A stretch of 52,523 nt of DNA from Ignavibacteria bacterium UBA2373 (GCA_002344005.1 DDTD01000089.1:1-52523); one strand, 5' to 3'; positions 18,638-27,780 are shown, counted from the first letter of the stretch. Program-made: numbers and translations. Notes: generated by a model from the letters alone, not told the origin.

Positions 18638-19062
18638 ATTCAACCCATAAACATGTTTTTAGTTTGTGGATAATGCAAAGTATAATTGAGTATAGAGAAT
18701 GTTGTGAGCGAAAAGTGAGTTTTTTCTTTAAGAACCTCTACACAGATTGCTACTAACTTGCTTTTTTGTATTTTTGTCAAATTCATGTAGGGGAGTCGTT
18801 CTGTAAGTCTAACTTGTTGTTGTTTATACAAATACACAAATATTCAACTTCCCGGATTTTGTTTAAACAAGTTCAATATAATTTTAGTGTTTTTGTAATA
18901 ATAGTCTAATGATTAGATTAATTAAAGTTATACCTTGTATGTTGAAAAAAGTTATGAAGTATTTTGCAATACATGCAATAGTTCTTTGCGTGGTATTTAC
19001 AGAAGTCTTTAGTAAAGATAACCCACGGACTAGTGTAAGGGAATTTCTGAGGTACACGATTA
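18638..19062 (+). other. Gene-free AT-rich region upstream of the CRISPR array; candidate leader
   Basis: These 425 bases hold no convincing gene. Short open frames exist on both strands but have no recognisable protein features, and one runs into the repeats. The region is AT-rich and ends directly at the first repeat. Because the crRNA direction is inferred as +, this is the expected position of the leader and array promoter. A small palindrome, TCTAAT-G-ATTAGA (18905-18917), lies 145 bases before the first repeat. No exact TAnnTTTG element was found close to the array. Confidence 0.5.
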
Positions 19063-22000
19063 GTTGTAATTTGGCATCAAGTATTGTTCTTTTACATTGT
19101 ATAGCAAAACCATAGTGATATTGACGGAGTTGTAATTTGGCATCAAGTATTGTTCTTTTACATTTTTCTTCCTCAGCATCGCGAAAGACTTGCAGTTGTA
19201 ATTTGGCATCAAGTATTGTTCTTTTACATTAAAAGTTGTTGCAGGTGAATAAGTTCCGGGTTGTAATTTGGCATCAAGTATTGTTCTTTTACATTAGAAG
19301 GGCTTATCACGGTAAGTCTGAGCAGTTGTAATTTGGCATCAAGTATTGTTCTTTTACATTGACGATTGTTTATGATGCGGATTTAGTAGGTTGTAATTTG
19401 GCATCAAGTATTGTTCTTTTACATTGAGAACGAAATGAAAGCGAAAATCAAAACGTTGTAATTTGGCATCAAGTATTGTTCTTTTACATTTTTTTGCCAT
19501 AGTTCGCCATCGTTATCGCTGTTGTAATTTGGCATCAAGTATTGTTCTTTTACATTAAACAAAAAGAATACCATGCAAAGCGAGACGGTTGTAATTTGGC
19601 ATCAAGTATTGTTCTTTTACATTCAATATGATTGCTTTCCGATGTTGTGCCGGTTGTAATTTGGCATCAAGTATTGTTCTTTTACATTCCCACCTTCTGA
19701 GCAAGTTTAGTCAGTGAGTTGTAATTTGGCATCAAGTATTGTTCTTTTACATTATGTACAAATCCACAATGCGATTCCGTTAGTTGTAATTTGGCATCAA
19801 GTATTGTTCTTTTACATTACATTGATGGCTATACCAGCATCCCACTTGTTGTAATTTGGCATCAAGTATTGTTCTTTTACATTAGGGTCGGGGAAAACGC
19901 GGTCAGTTTCATGTTGTAATTTGGCATCAAGTATTGTTCTTTTACATTAATCAACATTCGCGATGTGGCAAGTAGTGAGTTGTAATTTGGCATCAAGTAT
20001 TGTTCTTTTACATTAGAAGTCAGTAATGGCAGAGCTTGCTGCTGTTGTAATTTGGCATCAAGTATTGTTCTTTTACATTGCGTTCAACAAGAAAGTAGAG
20101 CCAATTACTGTTGTAATTTGGCATCAAGTATTGTTCTTTTACATTAAAAAAAAAGCACTGACATCAACGCCGAGTGTTGTAATTTGGCATCAAGTATTGT
20201 TCTTTTACATTCCACGATGTTCCGTGAAATGATTGATTTATGTTGTAATTTGGCATCAAGTATTGTTCTTTTACATTATCTCGGCATGGGTTAATAAGTG
20301 AATAATAGTTGTAATTTGGCATCAAGTATTGTTCTTTTACATTTTTACACAACTTGCCACGTCTTGATACAGGTTGTAATTTGGCATCAAGTATTGTTCT
20401 TTTACATTTAAAGAGACAACAATAAATGGATGGCGTTGTTGTAATTTGGCATCAAGTATTGTTCTTTTACATTGCCTACGATGTTGATGATTTGCCAGCG
20501 GCGTTGTAATTTGGCATCAAGTATTGTTCTTTTACATTTACTTAACGGTACAACTACAATGAAACTATGTTGTAATTTGGCATCAAGTATTGTTCTTTTA
20601 CATTCCACGATGTTCCGTGAAATGATTGATTTATGTTGTAATTTGGCATCAAGTATTGTTCTTTTACATTCAATGGAACTTTAGCTCTCGCTTCGCTTTG
20701 TTGTAATTTGGCATCAAGTATTGTTCTTTTACATTCTCATTCTTGCAGCAGAAATAGAGTTCAATGTTGTAATTTGGCATCAAGTATTGTTCTTTTACAT
20801 TTTATCAGATTTACCATTTCTTTCATTTATGTTGTAATTTGGCATCAAGTATTGTTCTTTTACATTATAGAGTACAACACGGGTATTGTTCGACTTGTTG
20901 TAATTTGGCATCAAGTATTGTTCTTTTACATTTTGGTCAAGCCGACGGAGAAACTCACAACAGTTGTAATTTGGCATCAAGTATTGTTCTTTTACATTAT
21001 GCGGCTTTTTGTGTTGGAGTCATAGCGTGTTGTAATTTGGCATCAAGTATTGTTCTTTTACATTGATATACCGCTAAGAGCCGTGACACAGGTAGTTGTA
21101 ATTTGGCATCAAGTATTGTTCTTTTACATTCGAAGAGTATAATGATATACTCCGCACTTCGTTGTAATTTGGCATCAAGTATTGTTCTTTTACATTTGCA
21201 AATCAACAAAAACAAAATGATGCAAGTTGTAATTTGGCATCAAGTATTGTTCTTTTACATTAAAAGTACAACGAACTTGCAGACGAAAGATGTTGTAATT
21301 TGGCATCAAGTATTGTTCTTTTACATTTGTGTGGCTCTGCTGCGGAGCAACCACAAGTTGTAATTTGGCATCAAGTATTGTTCTTTTACATTAAAAGCAC
21401 TTCATTATTGTACACTACAAAGGTTGTAATTTGGCATCAAGTATTGTTCTTTTACATTGCAATAATTAATGAATTGCCATCATTGACGTTGTAATTTGGC
21501 ATCAAGTATTGTTCTTTTACATTGTTGGCGTGCGATGATACTTGTTACGCACTGGTTGTAATTTGGCATCAAGTATTGTTCTTTTACATTATCAAATTTT
21601 AAGGATTTACACAATGTTAGTTGTAATTTGGCATCAAGTATTGTTCTTTTACATTCGAAGCTGAGTGACTTAGCGTAAAGATGTGTTGTAATTTGGCATC
21701 AAGTATTGTTCTTTTACATTTTCCGAAAATGCTAATTTATTGACGACACGTTGTAATTTGGCATCAAGTATTGTTCTTTTACATTAAGTATCAATTTTTA
21801 TGCTTTGGACGTAAGTTGTAATTTGGCATCAAGTATTGTTCTTTTACATTTAATAGGCATTACACTTCTGTCTGGAAGAAGTTGTAATTTGGCATCAAGT
21901 ATTGTTCTTTTACATTAAATATACGTTTAGTTTCTCACGTTTCTGGTTGTAATTTGGCATCAAGTATTGTTCTTTTACATTAATGCTTGAACAACTTGAA

Positions 22001-22243
22001 ACCTACTATCGTTGTAATTTGGCATCAAGTATTGTTCTTTTACATTTAGTTGCACGCATAGCGAACAATATCATCAGTTGTAATTTGGCATCAAGTATTG
22101 TTCTTTTACATTAATTCCAAGAGGCCATACTGCAAAATCGTGTTGTAATTTGGCATCAAGTATTGTTCTTTTACATTATTACCCGACAGCACAGCAACGG
22201 GTGGGAAGTTGTAATTTGGCATCAAGTATTGTTCTTTTACATT
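19063..22243 (+). CRISPR. Type II-C CRISPR array, 49 repeats and 48 spacers
   Basis: I count 49 copies of a 36-base repeat that begins GTTGTAATTTGG and ends GTTCTTTTACATT, separated by 48 spacers of 29-31 bases (mostly 29 or 30; two of 31). No base change was seen in any repeat, including the first and last. The repeat ends (GTTGTA at the 5' end, TACATT at the 3' end) resemble the type II-C pattern of Neisseria. The + direction is supported by three facts: the tracrRNA anti-repeat pairs with the repeat in that sense, a hairpin terminator follows the last repeat on the + strand, and II-C arrays are commonly read towards the cas genes. Spacers 18 and 24 are identical. Confidence 0.98.
20212..20241 (+). 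repeat. Spacer 18, duplicated as spacer 24 at 20605-20634
   Basis: This 30-base spacer, starting CCACGATGTTCCG, occurs a second time at 20605-20634 with no difference. The spacers on each side of the two copies do not match, so only the single spacer is shared. Confidence 0.95.
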
Positions 22244-22313
22244 ATCTTTACTCTAAAGCCATAGTTTTCAACATTCTGCATCGCAGAGCTGACAAAAAAA
22301 CAATACCCAAAGC

Positions 22314-22345
22314 AAAGGGATATGAGCATATCATATCCCTTTTTT
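22314..22345 (+). terminator. Terminator of the CRISPR array transcript
   Basis: A perfect 12-base-pair inverted repeat (AAAGGGATATGA, five-base loop, TCATATCCCTTT) is followed by further T residues on the + strand. It sits 70 bases after the last repeat and 4 bases before the cas2 stop, so it would end array transcription just before it runs into the opposing cas operon. Confidence 0.85.
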
Positions 22346-22348
22346 GTA

Positions 22349-22759
22349 TCAAAACATCTCTAATTGTTGCGGATCGCTTTTCTTCATCACCGACTTTTTG
22401 CCATAAAATGTCTTTATCATACCAAATTGTTTGTCGGTAATCATCATAATGGAGACTAAACCTTTGACGGGTATGAATTTTTCCACTCTTTTGCAATGAA
22501 CTTCTGCATTTTCTATGGAAGCACAATGCCTTTTGTAAATAGAAAATTGCATACGGGTAAAGCCATCTTTGAGAAGTTTTTTTCTGAAATCGGAATGGGC
22601 TTTTCTTTCGACTTTGGTTTCTGTCGGCAAATCAAAAAAGACTAATATCCACATAATTCTATACTCGCTGAGATGTGTACGTTGCAAAGAAGAGCGAAGG
22701 CGTCGTCTTTTGGTGACCGCTGCAGATTGCTTTTTCATTATGGTAAGGGCAGAACTCAT
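22349..22759 (-). CDS. cas2: CRISPR-associated endonuclease Cas2, type II-C
   Basis: Cas2, the small ferredoxin-fold partner of Cas1 in spacer acquisition. The core reads MWILVFFDLPTETKVERKAHSDFRKKLL with the conserved Asp at the end of the first strand (FFDLPT), then QFSIYKRHC, and ends PQQLEMF, a tail I recognise from Bacteroidota II-C Cas2 proteins. The chosen ATG (22759, 136 aa) follows the cas1 stop by 14 bases and gives a basic N-terminal extension of about 35 residues before the core. Later starts are possible at 22735 or at the MWIL methionine (22654, 101 aa). An upstream in-frame ATG would overlap cas1. It is the last gene of cas9-cas1-cas2 and faces the array. Confidence 0.92.
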   Translation of the reverse strand: MSSALTIMKKQSAAVTKRRRLRSSLQRTHLSEYRIMWILVFFDLPTETKVERKAHSDFRKKLLKDGFTRMQFSIYKRHCASIENAEVHCKRVEKFIPVKGLVSIMMITDKQFGMIKTFYGKKSVMKKSDPQQLEMF

Positions 22760-22773
22760 GTCATAATAATGAC

Positions 22774-23670
22774 TTATGAAAGAAAGACAGGATATTGCAG
22801 CATTTTTCTTTCGCCATTGTAACATTTCCACAAACAAGCAGCTGTTAAGGTGGCAGCATTCATGAGCGGTCGTGTTTCCTCACCCCAGCCGACATCCAAA
22901 GCCGGAATATGCAATAGCGATTGTTTGGCATGGCGATCGAGCATAAGCAATGCCGGATTGTCGAGGAAGTATTGATATACCAAAGCATCCACAAAAGGAC
23001 GATAGGGTTCCATCAGATCATCGGCAAGGCAATAACTATTATAGCGATTATGATGATGAATCCCTATGGCGGGCAATAAGCCCGTACCGACAATGGCACG
23101 GGCAATAATTGCACGAAGAATGGCATAGCCATAATTGAGAAGATTATTGGGATAATCGCCCTCACGCTCACGTAGAAAATCTTTGCCGAATAATGTTTTC
23201 CAATAATACGAAGCAGCCACAGCTTCACGATTAGTGGCATCGCCGGATTGTACTTTCTCGGCTTTTTGCAATAATGGCTCGTAGCTTTTATCGAATTGTT
23301 TCAAGACCGCCGCTTGATTGCGAATTTTGGCTATGATGGTTTGTTGCCATAATCGTTTTGTGAGCGGAAGTGTTGCTTCCAATTGTGGTTTCATGCGCTC
23401 GGTATGGACACTATGTCCGCTGAGCGGCAAGACCAAAGCCATGGGCAAATGGGATTGATCGCAAAGAGCCACCGCACAATTTTCTGCCGCCAATTTTTGG
23501 AGTGCAGTCATGGTGACAGTGATGTGCGGATGATCTAATTCCACATAGCCCAGATCCTCGATGGACATAGTATGGGCAAAGTCCTTATCATCGGGTTTGC
23601 GCAATACCAATTGCTCATCTTTGGCTGAAATATACATCGGATTGCCAATATAGATGCTGCGCTTAATCAT
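22774..23670 (-). CDS. cas1: CRISPR-associated integrase Cas1, type II-C
   Basis: Cas1, the integrase that inserts new spacers. The 298-residue protein opens MIKRSIYIGNPMYISAKDEQLV and contains the metal-binding glutamate in NREAVAASYYW (E149), the histidine cluster IGIHHHNRYN (about 204-207) and the acidic LADDLMEPYRP (about 215-224). All are family hallmarks and all are intact. The ATG at 23670 overlaps the cas9 stop by 8 bases and has a GGAG ribosome site eight bases upstream. An upstream in-frame start at 23718 would lie wholly inside cas9 and lacks support. Length is usual for type II Cas1. It should form a complex with Cas2 and, in acquisition, work with Cas9. Confidence 0.97.
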   Translation of the reverse strand: MIKRSIYIGNPMYISAKDEQLVLRKPDDKDFAHTMSIEDLGYVELDHPHITVTMTALQKLAAENCAVALCDQSHLPMALVLPLSGHSVHTERMKPQLEATLPLTKRLWQQTIIAKIRNQAAVLKQFDKSYEPLLQKAEKVQSGDATNREAVAASYYWKTLFGKDFLREREGDYPNNLLNYGYAILRAIIARAIVGTGLLPAIGIHHHNRYNSYCLADDLMEPYRPFVDALVYQYFLDNPALLMLDRHAKQSLLHIPALDVGWGEETRPLMNAATLTAACLWKCYNGERKMLQYPVFLS

Positions 23671-26600
23671 CGGCGATCTCCAATTTTCCGATAGGAGAAA
23701 TACGTACTTTAAAACCACTCAATGTACTGGCTGCACAAATCCATCTTCCAATATCAACTTCCTTATTATCAATAACTGCTTTTAGTACTGCTAAACGATG
23801 TAATCGCAGATTAATCTCACCTTCTGTAAATTTTTGTACGCGATAGACAGATTCCGCAAAAGTATGATACTGTGATTTATCTTCAAGATTTATTTCATCA
23901 GGATGATAATCACGAATAAATAATTCATTTTTTTGTAAGGAACAGATAAAATCCCATCCGTCCATGGATCGCTGAATAGGGGATTGTTTTTGAATAACTC
24001 TGCGCACTGCTTCGAATAGTGATATGACATATTCCTTACGTTCAGTTTTTCTTCTTCCTTCTCTTTCAAAAATAGTAACATGATGATTATTGCCCGGCTC
24101 AACAAAAGCGGCACTGTCGCCATGCGAATGTAAGGGGAACATCTTTGTTGCCGGCACAGCAATACGCACGGAAAGAATGCGCGGAGCTTTTTTCCCTTCT
24201 GCTGCGGGCATATATAATGGCTCAGCAAAGGCATCTTTAGGAATTTTTATTTTTTTTGCTTTCTCATTCTTTTCCGCACTGCGTAAATCATGTTCGTTAA
24301 TGCCTTTTTCTATGAGGCGTTGATATACCGTTTCTTTGACAATGGGATCCACAATTTTATACACGGGATTGGTGTCCGTCATACCTGATAAAGGTTTTCG
24401 CACCACATAATAGGGTTGTTGTTTTTCTTTATTATAAGCGGGCATACCCGTGAATGGCATTTTTAATCTGCCATAGACAGTTTCTTCATGCAAAGCACCG
24501 CGTACTCTTTTATTGACTTTATGGCTCACGATAATATTGGCAATGGCTTTTTGTGATTGCAGAAAAATATCGTCCCATGGTCGGGGAAGTTGGAAGCGAG
24601 CTTTTGTGCGGCGATTGAATTTTTCGGAGGCATTCCATGAAGAAAGTAATTGCAATGTGCGTCGTGAAGTCAGAGCAATGACAATGGCATCAATGGCATG
24701 ATGGCGATGATCATCACGATTTTTTATAGCTATATTGTCAATGGTATTCTTTTTTCCGAGAATATTATTGAGTCCCCACAAATGGCGTAAATCGGCGGTT
24801 GCAGTTCCTTTGGTTATAATGACATTTGTGCATATAGTTTCCATGATGGCTTTTGTTTCTCTGGCAATGTATGCAGTGTCATGCAATTGTCTATCGAGAA
24901 AATCGCCGCCTTCGCCGGAGGTCATAAATTCTTCAAATTGCTTATCATTCATGCGAAAACGTTTTTGCTTTTCATCAGACATTTTTTCTGTATTGATGCG
25001 TCGGCATAGTTCCTCAAACATTTCTTCATCGCCGCCATACATTTCCCATGGTGTTCTATCGCCTTTGCGGGCATTTTCTTCACGCACACATATAGTCAAA
25101 TTCATCACAGAGTTATCGAGTGTGCGTGAATAGGGTAAAATATGCTCTACATCAATATCGGAATGATCACTGCATAGCCGCGAAGGGGAAATATAATCTC
25201 CCGTATAAGGGCAATGTTCATTGACTTCTTGCCATAATTCATAGCGGAGAATATCATTGTTTGATGGATTGGCAATATATTGACGCAATATTTCTTTGAT
25301 TTTTTCACGTTGTTTTGCTCTGTCTTTTTGTTGTTTTTCAATTTCCAAACGTTTGGAAAGCGAATTTTTTAAATCACGAGCCATTTCTACATGAATTTCA
25401 TCCGGTTTTCCATATTCATCAATGAGGCAATTAACTACTGTACGTACTTGGGTAAGCGATACCATCACAATAGGATTGCGAATAGTGTTGATAGGCGGAA
25501 TGCGATCAGCCACACCTTTGTCTTGGCGCAAATCCGAGTGATGATACCCTGCCGCAAAAGCAGCTTCATCATAGCGATCGCCATTTTCAAGAAAAGGCAT
25601 CATTTTTCTCATAGCTTTGGAACTCAAGGACATATAGCCGGATTCCAAACGCATGGCCGCAAGCTGTTTGGCTTGCTCATCATTGCATTGCCAATGCGAT
25701 TTTGCATAATTTTTTACCCATTCTTCATGTTCGGCACCATAGAGAATATACCACATCTGATGTTTTTCCTCGTCGGAGAGGGAGAGAAAATGTGTATCGC
25801 CAAGGGCATTGCGTAATGCAATCTCGGTTTTCAATCCATGCAATTTTTTGATATTGAATGCAATGCTGTCTCTTTTTCCATAGCCAAGTTCGGTTTTTAA
25901 AGCGGCAGGGAATTTTTTTTCCGTGTCTAAGATATCATGGGAAGAAAGATAGGCAAAAATGACTTCACGTTCTTTGGTTGTGAGCATACGACTTTCATCG
26001 GTGACTCTGTCGGGTGTGATAATGCGAAGATTATTGAGATTTTGCAAAAGCCGGAACATTTGGGATAAGGGTTGGCTTTTCGGCGCTTTATACTTTTTCG
26101 GTTCAAGAGTACATTTCCCCAAATTCTTCTTTTGTGATTTGAGAGGTCTTTGGAAAAAGACACATTTTTTGGCAATGTACTCATATTGTGCTTGATTGAG
26201 AATATCGGGATAGAACTCCGCTTGTTTTTTCCATATACGATTGAATTCATCTTCATGATGGGAACGCAAAGTAAAGCGATTGCGAATGCGTTGCGTTGTC
26301 GTATCGAGCGAAGCGAGATATTCACCCAAAGTGCGGAACTTTCCGGAGCTGAGGGCTTCTTCAACGGTGTTAATGCCGGGCTTATCCGTCGCACCTTTGA
26401 AAATAGTGCCCTTTTCTTCTTCTTCATTTGTTGATTTACGATTGGAACGATAGCCGCGGCGTTGATTAAGATGATAAATAACTCTGCCTAATTCATGCAA
26501 AGTCAATTGTTTATCCAAAGCCATAGCGCGAAGGGCATAGGGGTTCATGCGATAGAATTGTTTGATGTCTTCGGGCATCATAGAAAGTTGTTGAAGGCGA

Positions 26601-26815
26601 TGGCGCAATTTTTCTTTGCGTCTTCTGCGGCGTTCAAATTGCCGTCTTGTGAGTCGGAATTGTCTGCGATCCGCATTACTTAACTTATCTTTTTTGGGTG
26701 TCAAAGCACCCGAAAAAATGCGTACACCGCAATCAATAATGGTTTGTGCAGCGGTATCAAGTAAAGCCCAACCAAGGGAGTTGGTGCCGACATCAAGTCC
26801 TAAAACTTTTGCCAT
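23663..26815 (-). CDS. cas9: CRISPR-associated endonuclease Cas9, type II-C (1050 aa)
   Basis: RNA-guided DNA nuclease of the interference step. RuvC-I is GLDVGTNSLGW with Asp8. An Arg-rich bridge helix spans about 50-75. RuvC-II has IHVEMARDL with Glu477. The HNH nuclease has DVEHILPYS with His558 and ENARKGDR with Asn581. RuvC-III has HHAIDAIVIA with His706 and Asp709. All catalytic residues are present, so cleavage should be active. The PAM-interacting domain fills the C terminus (about 780-1050). Length 1050 is typical of compact II-C enzymes. The ATG at 26815 is chosen because AAAGGAG lies just upstream; the frame is open a further 24 codons to a TTG. No csn2 or cas4 is present, defining II-C. 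The PAM cannot be read from sequence. Confidence 0.98.
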   Translation of the reverse strand: MAKVLGLDVGTNSLGWALLDTAAQTIIDCGVRIFSGALTPKKDKLSNADRRQFRLTRRQFERRRRRKEKLRHRLQQLSMMPEDIKQFYRMNPYALRAMALDKQLTLHELGRVIYHLNQRRGYRSNRKSTNEEEEKGTIFKGATDKPGINTVEEALSSGKFRTLGEYLASLDTTTQRIRNRFTLRSHHEDEFNRIWKKQAEFYPDILNQAQYEYIAKKCVFFQRPLKSQKKNLGKCTLEPKKYKAPKSQPLSQMFRLLQNLNNLRIITPDRVTDESRMLTTKEREVIFAYLSSHDILDTEKKFPAALKTELGYGKRDSIAFNIKKLHGLKTEIALRNALGDTHFLSLSDEEKHQMWYILYGAEHEEWVKNYAKSHWQCNDEQAKQLAAMRLESGYMSLSSKAMRKMMPFLENGDRYDEAAFAAGYHHSDLRQDKGVADRIPPINTIRNPIVMVSLTQVRTVVNCLIDEYGKPDEIHVEMARDLKNSLSKRLEIEKQQKDRAKQREKIKEILRQYIANPSNNDILRYELWQEVNEHCPYTGDYISPSRLCSDHSDIDVEHILPYSRTLDNSVMNLTICVREENARKGDRTPWEMYGGDEEMFEELCRRINTEKMSDEKQKRFRMNDKQFEEFMTSGEGGDFLDRQLHDTAYIARETKAIMETICTNVIITKGTATADLRHLWGLNNILGKKNTIDNIAIKNRDDHRHHAIDAIVIALTSRRTLQLLSSWNASEKFNRRTKARFQLPRPWDDIFLQSQKAIANIIVSHKVNKRVRGALHEETVYGRLKMPFTGMPAYNKEKQQPYYVVRKPLSGMTDTNPVYKIVDPIVKETVYQRLIEKGINEHDLRSAEKNEKAKKIKIPKDAFAEPLYMPAAEGKKAPRILSVRIAVPATKMFPLHSHGDSAAFVEPGNNHHVTIFEREGRRKTERKEYVISLFEAVRRVIQKQSPIQRSMDGWDFICSLQKNELFIRDYHPDEINLEDKSQYHTFAESVYRVQKFTEGEINLRLHRLAVLKAVIDNKEVDIGRWICAASTLSGFKVRISPIGKLEIADD

Positions 26816-26848
26816 AGTATGGCTCCTTTGAAGAAAATGTAAAAAAAA

Positions 26849-26880
26849 TTTGTATGATACATGCCGATTCTGTATTTTTG
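26849..26880 (+). promoter_or_regulatory. tracrRNA promoter, Bacteroidota type
   Basis: TTTG (26849-26852), 20 bases, then TATTTTTG (26873-26880) on the + strand matches the TTTG/TAnnTTTG consensus closely. The predicted start, about six to eight bases further on, falls on the first base of the anti-repeat at 26886. Confidence 0.8.
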
Positions 26881-26885
26881 CGCCC

Positions 26886-26981
26886 AATGTAAAAGAACAA
26901 TACTTGACCTTATTACAATAAAGGTCTTGTACAAGATCCTAGGATTTATTCCACGCCCAGCTCTGCTCGGGCTTTTTTTTT
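26886..26981 (+). ncRNA. tracrRNA
   Basis: About 96 bases on the + strand, divergent from cas9. The first 34 bases are the anti-repeat: 22 bases starting AATGTAAAAGAAC are an exact complement of the 3' part of the CRISPR repeat. After a short unmatched stretch, TTACAAT complements the repeat 5' end GTTGTAA with one G-U pair. This gives a long crRNA-tracrRNA duplex with an internal bulge, as type II needs for RNase III processing and Cas9 loading. Next come a short hairpin (TCTTG-TA-CAAGA) and a terminal hairpin GCCCAGC...GCTCGGGC (26955-26972) ending in nine T residues. Promoter, anti-repeat and terminator all agree, so the call is strong. Confidence 0.93.
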
Positions 26982-27082
26982 GTGTATCATCATAGATTTC
27001 TGACAATTGTATCGGGATTGCAGCACAAAGTAGGAGGCAATCGCAGAAACGGCATCTGCAAATTACATAAAATTTACAGTAT

Positions 27083-27117
27083 AAAAAAAGCGACTCAGTG
27101 TATGAGCCGCTTTTTTT
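27083..27117 (-). terminator. Terminator after the exported hypothetical gene
   Basis: An 8-base stem (GCGGCTCA / TGAGTCGC on the - strand, with one G-U pair) is flanked by seven A and seven T residues, so it could work both ways. It lies 19 bases after the stop of the gene at 27136-27702. It closely resembles the hairpin at 27747-27780. Confidence 0.85.
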
Positions 27118-27135
27118 CTTTCTGATGTATTTGAT

Positions 27136-27702
27136 TTATCGTTTTAGTGTTATTGCTTGGAGCATGGAGCGCATAGCCACAGAGTCTTGGGGTGTGCAAA
27201 GTATTTTGGACAAATGCACCGTTGCAAACATATCATCGCCAATCATTGCATAGGCAAACATATTTTTCTGATGTATTTTACTGCCGCCGATTTCTTCAAT
27301 ATCTGCATGGCGGAACATAAAATCACCATCCACCGTGCCCCATTCAAATGTATTTTTTTCATCTTTACTTACTTTGGATGATGTGGTATAATAAGAAAAA
27401 GGAAATGCAGGGCTTGTTTTTGGTACGGCAAATTTTTCTCGCATTGTGAGTAATGCTTTTTGTTCGGCTTCGCTTAAATAATAAAAAAATAAAGAGCATA
27501 CAATCCCGCTTTGCGATGATTGGGATATATAATAATAATGTTTTCCTTTCCATTCTTCTTTGAATTCCGTAAAATCAGAACCGGGCAATGAAATAATGGT
27601 CGAAGATTTATCGGGATGTTTAAAGGAGAGTATTTTTGTGTCGGAAGCAAGACCTAATGAGAGAAAAGAAAGGAGCAGCCCAAGAAAGAAAAAGCGTTTC
27701 AT
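27136..27702 (-). CDS. Exported protein of unknown function
   Basis: I do not recognise this 188-residue protein. It begins with a clear signal peptide (MKRFFFLGLLLSFLSLGLAS), so the mature part is periplasmic or secreted. The mature protein is mixed alpha/beta with aromatic runs (HYYYISQ, FFYYL), two Cys residues that could pair, and no membrane segment, sorting tail or catalytic motif. It stands between cas9/tracrRNA and the 2-oxoglutarate enzyme on the same strand as both, with its own terminator. It is not a known cas gene, and its signal peptide argues against a direct CRISPR role. Confidence 0.75.
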   Translation of the reverse strand: MKRFFFLGLLLSFLSLGLASDTKILSFKHPDKSSTIISLPGSDFTEFKEEWKGKHYYYISQSSQSGIVCSLFFYYLSEAEQKALLTMREKFAVPKTSPAFPFSYYTTSSKVSKDEKNTFEWGTVDGDFMFRHADIEEIGGSKIHQKNMFAYAMIGDDMFATVHLSKILCTPQDSVAMRSMLQAITLKR

Positions 27703-27746
27703 ACATACCTCAATTGTGATTATTGTTTTTTTATGGAAGTGAAGAT

Positions 27747-27780
27747 AAAAAAAAAGCGACTCCGTAAGTGAGCCGCTTTT
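27747..27780 (-). terminator. Terminator after the 2-oxoglutarate enzyme gene
   Basis: On the - strand GCGGCTC...GAGTCGC is followed by nine T residues, 19 bases after the stop of the gene at 27799. Stem and flanks match the hairpin at 27083-27117; only the loop differs. Confidence 0.88.

Noticed and set aside
18640..18837. A 65-codon - strand open frame between the HAD gene and the array
   Set aside because: No recognisable domain, AT-rich and without a clear ribosome site; I treat the region as non-coding leader DNA.
18909..19115. A 68-codon + strand open frame with a hydrophobic start that runs into the first repeat
   Set aside because: The second half is repeat sequence and the start has no supporting features.
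20026..21494. Many open frames of 60-105 codons on both strands inside the CRISPR array, with repeated peptides such as NLASSIVLLH
   Set aside because: They are translations of the 36-base repeat and its spacers. Period and spacing explain them fully.
26816..26887. A longer Cas9 starting from the TTG at 26887
   Set aside because: The extra 24 residues are unlike Cas9 N termini, overlap the tracrRNA promoter, and the ATG at 26815 has a strong ribosome site.
27136..27702. The exported protein next to cas9 as a new Cas accessory protein
   Set aside because: It has a secretion signal, a separate terminator and no link to cas1-cas2; position alone is not evidence.
27083..27780. The paired hairpins as inverted repeats of an insertion sequence
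   Set aside because: There is no transposase between them, the matching part is only the terminator stem, and each sits 19 bases after a gene stop as terminators do.
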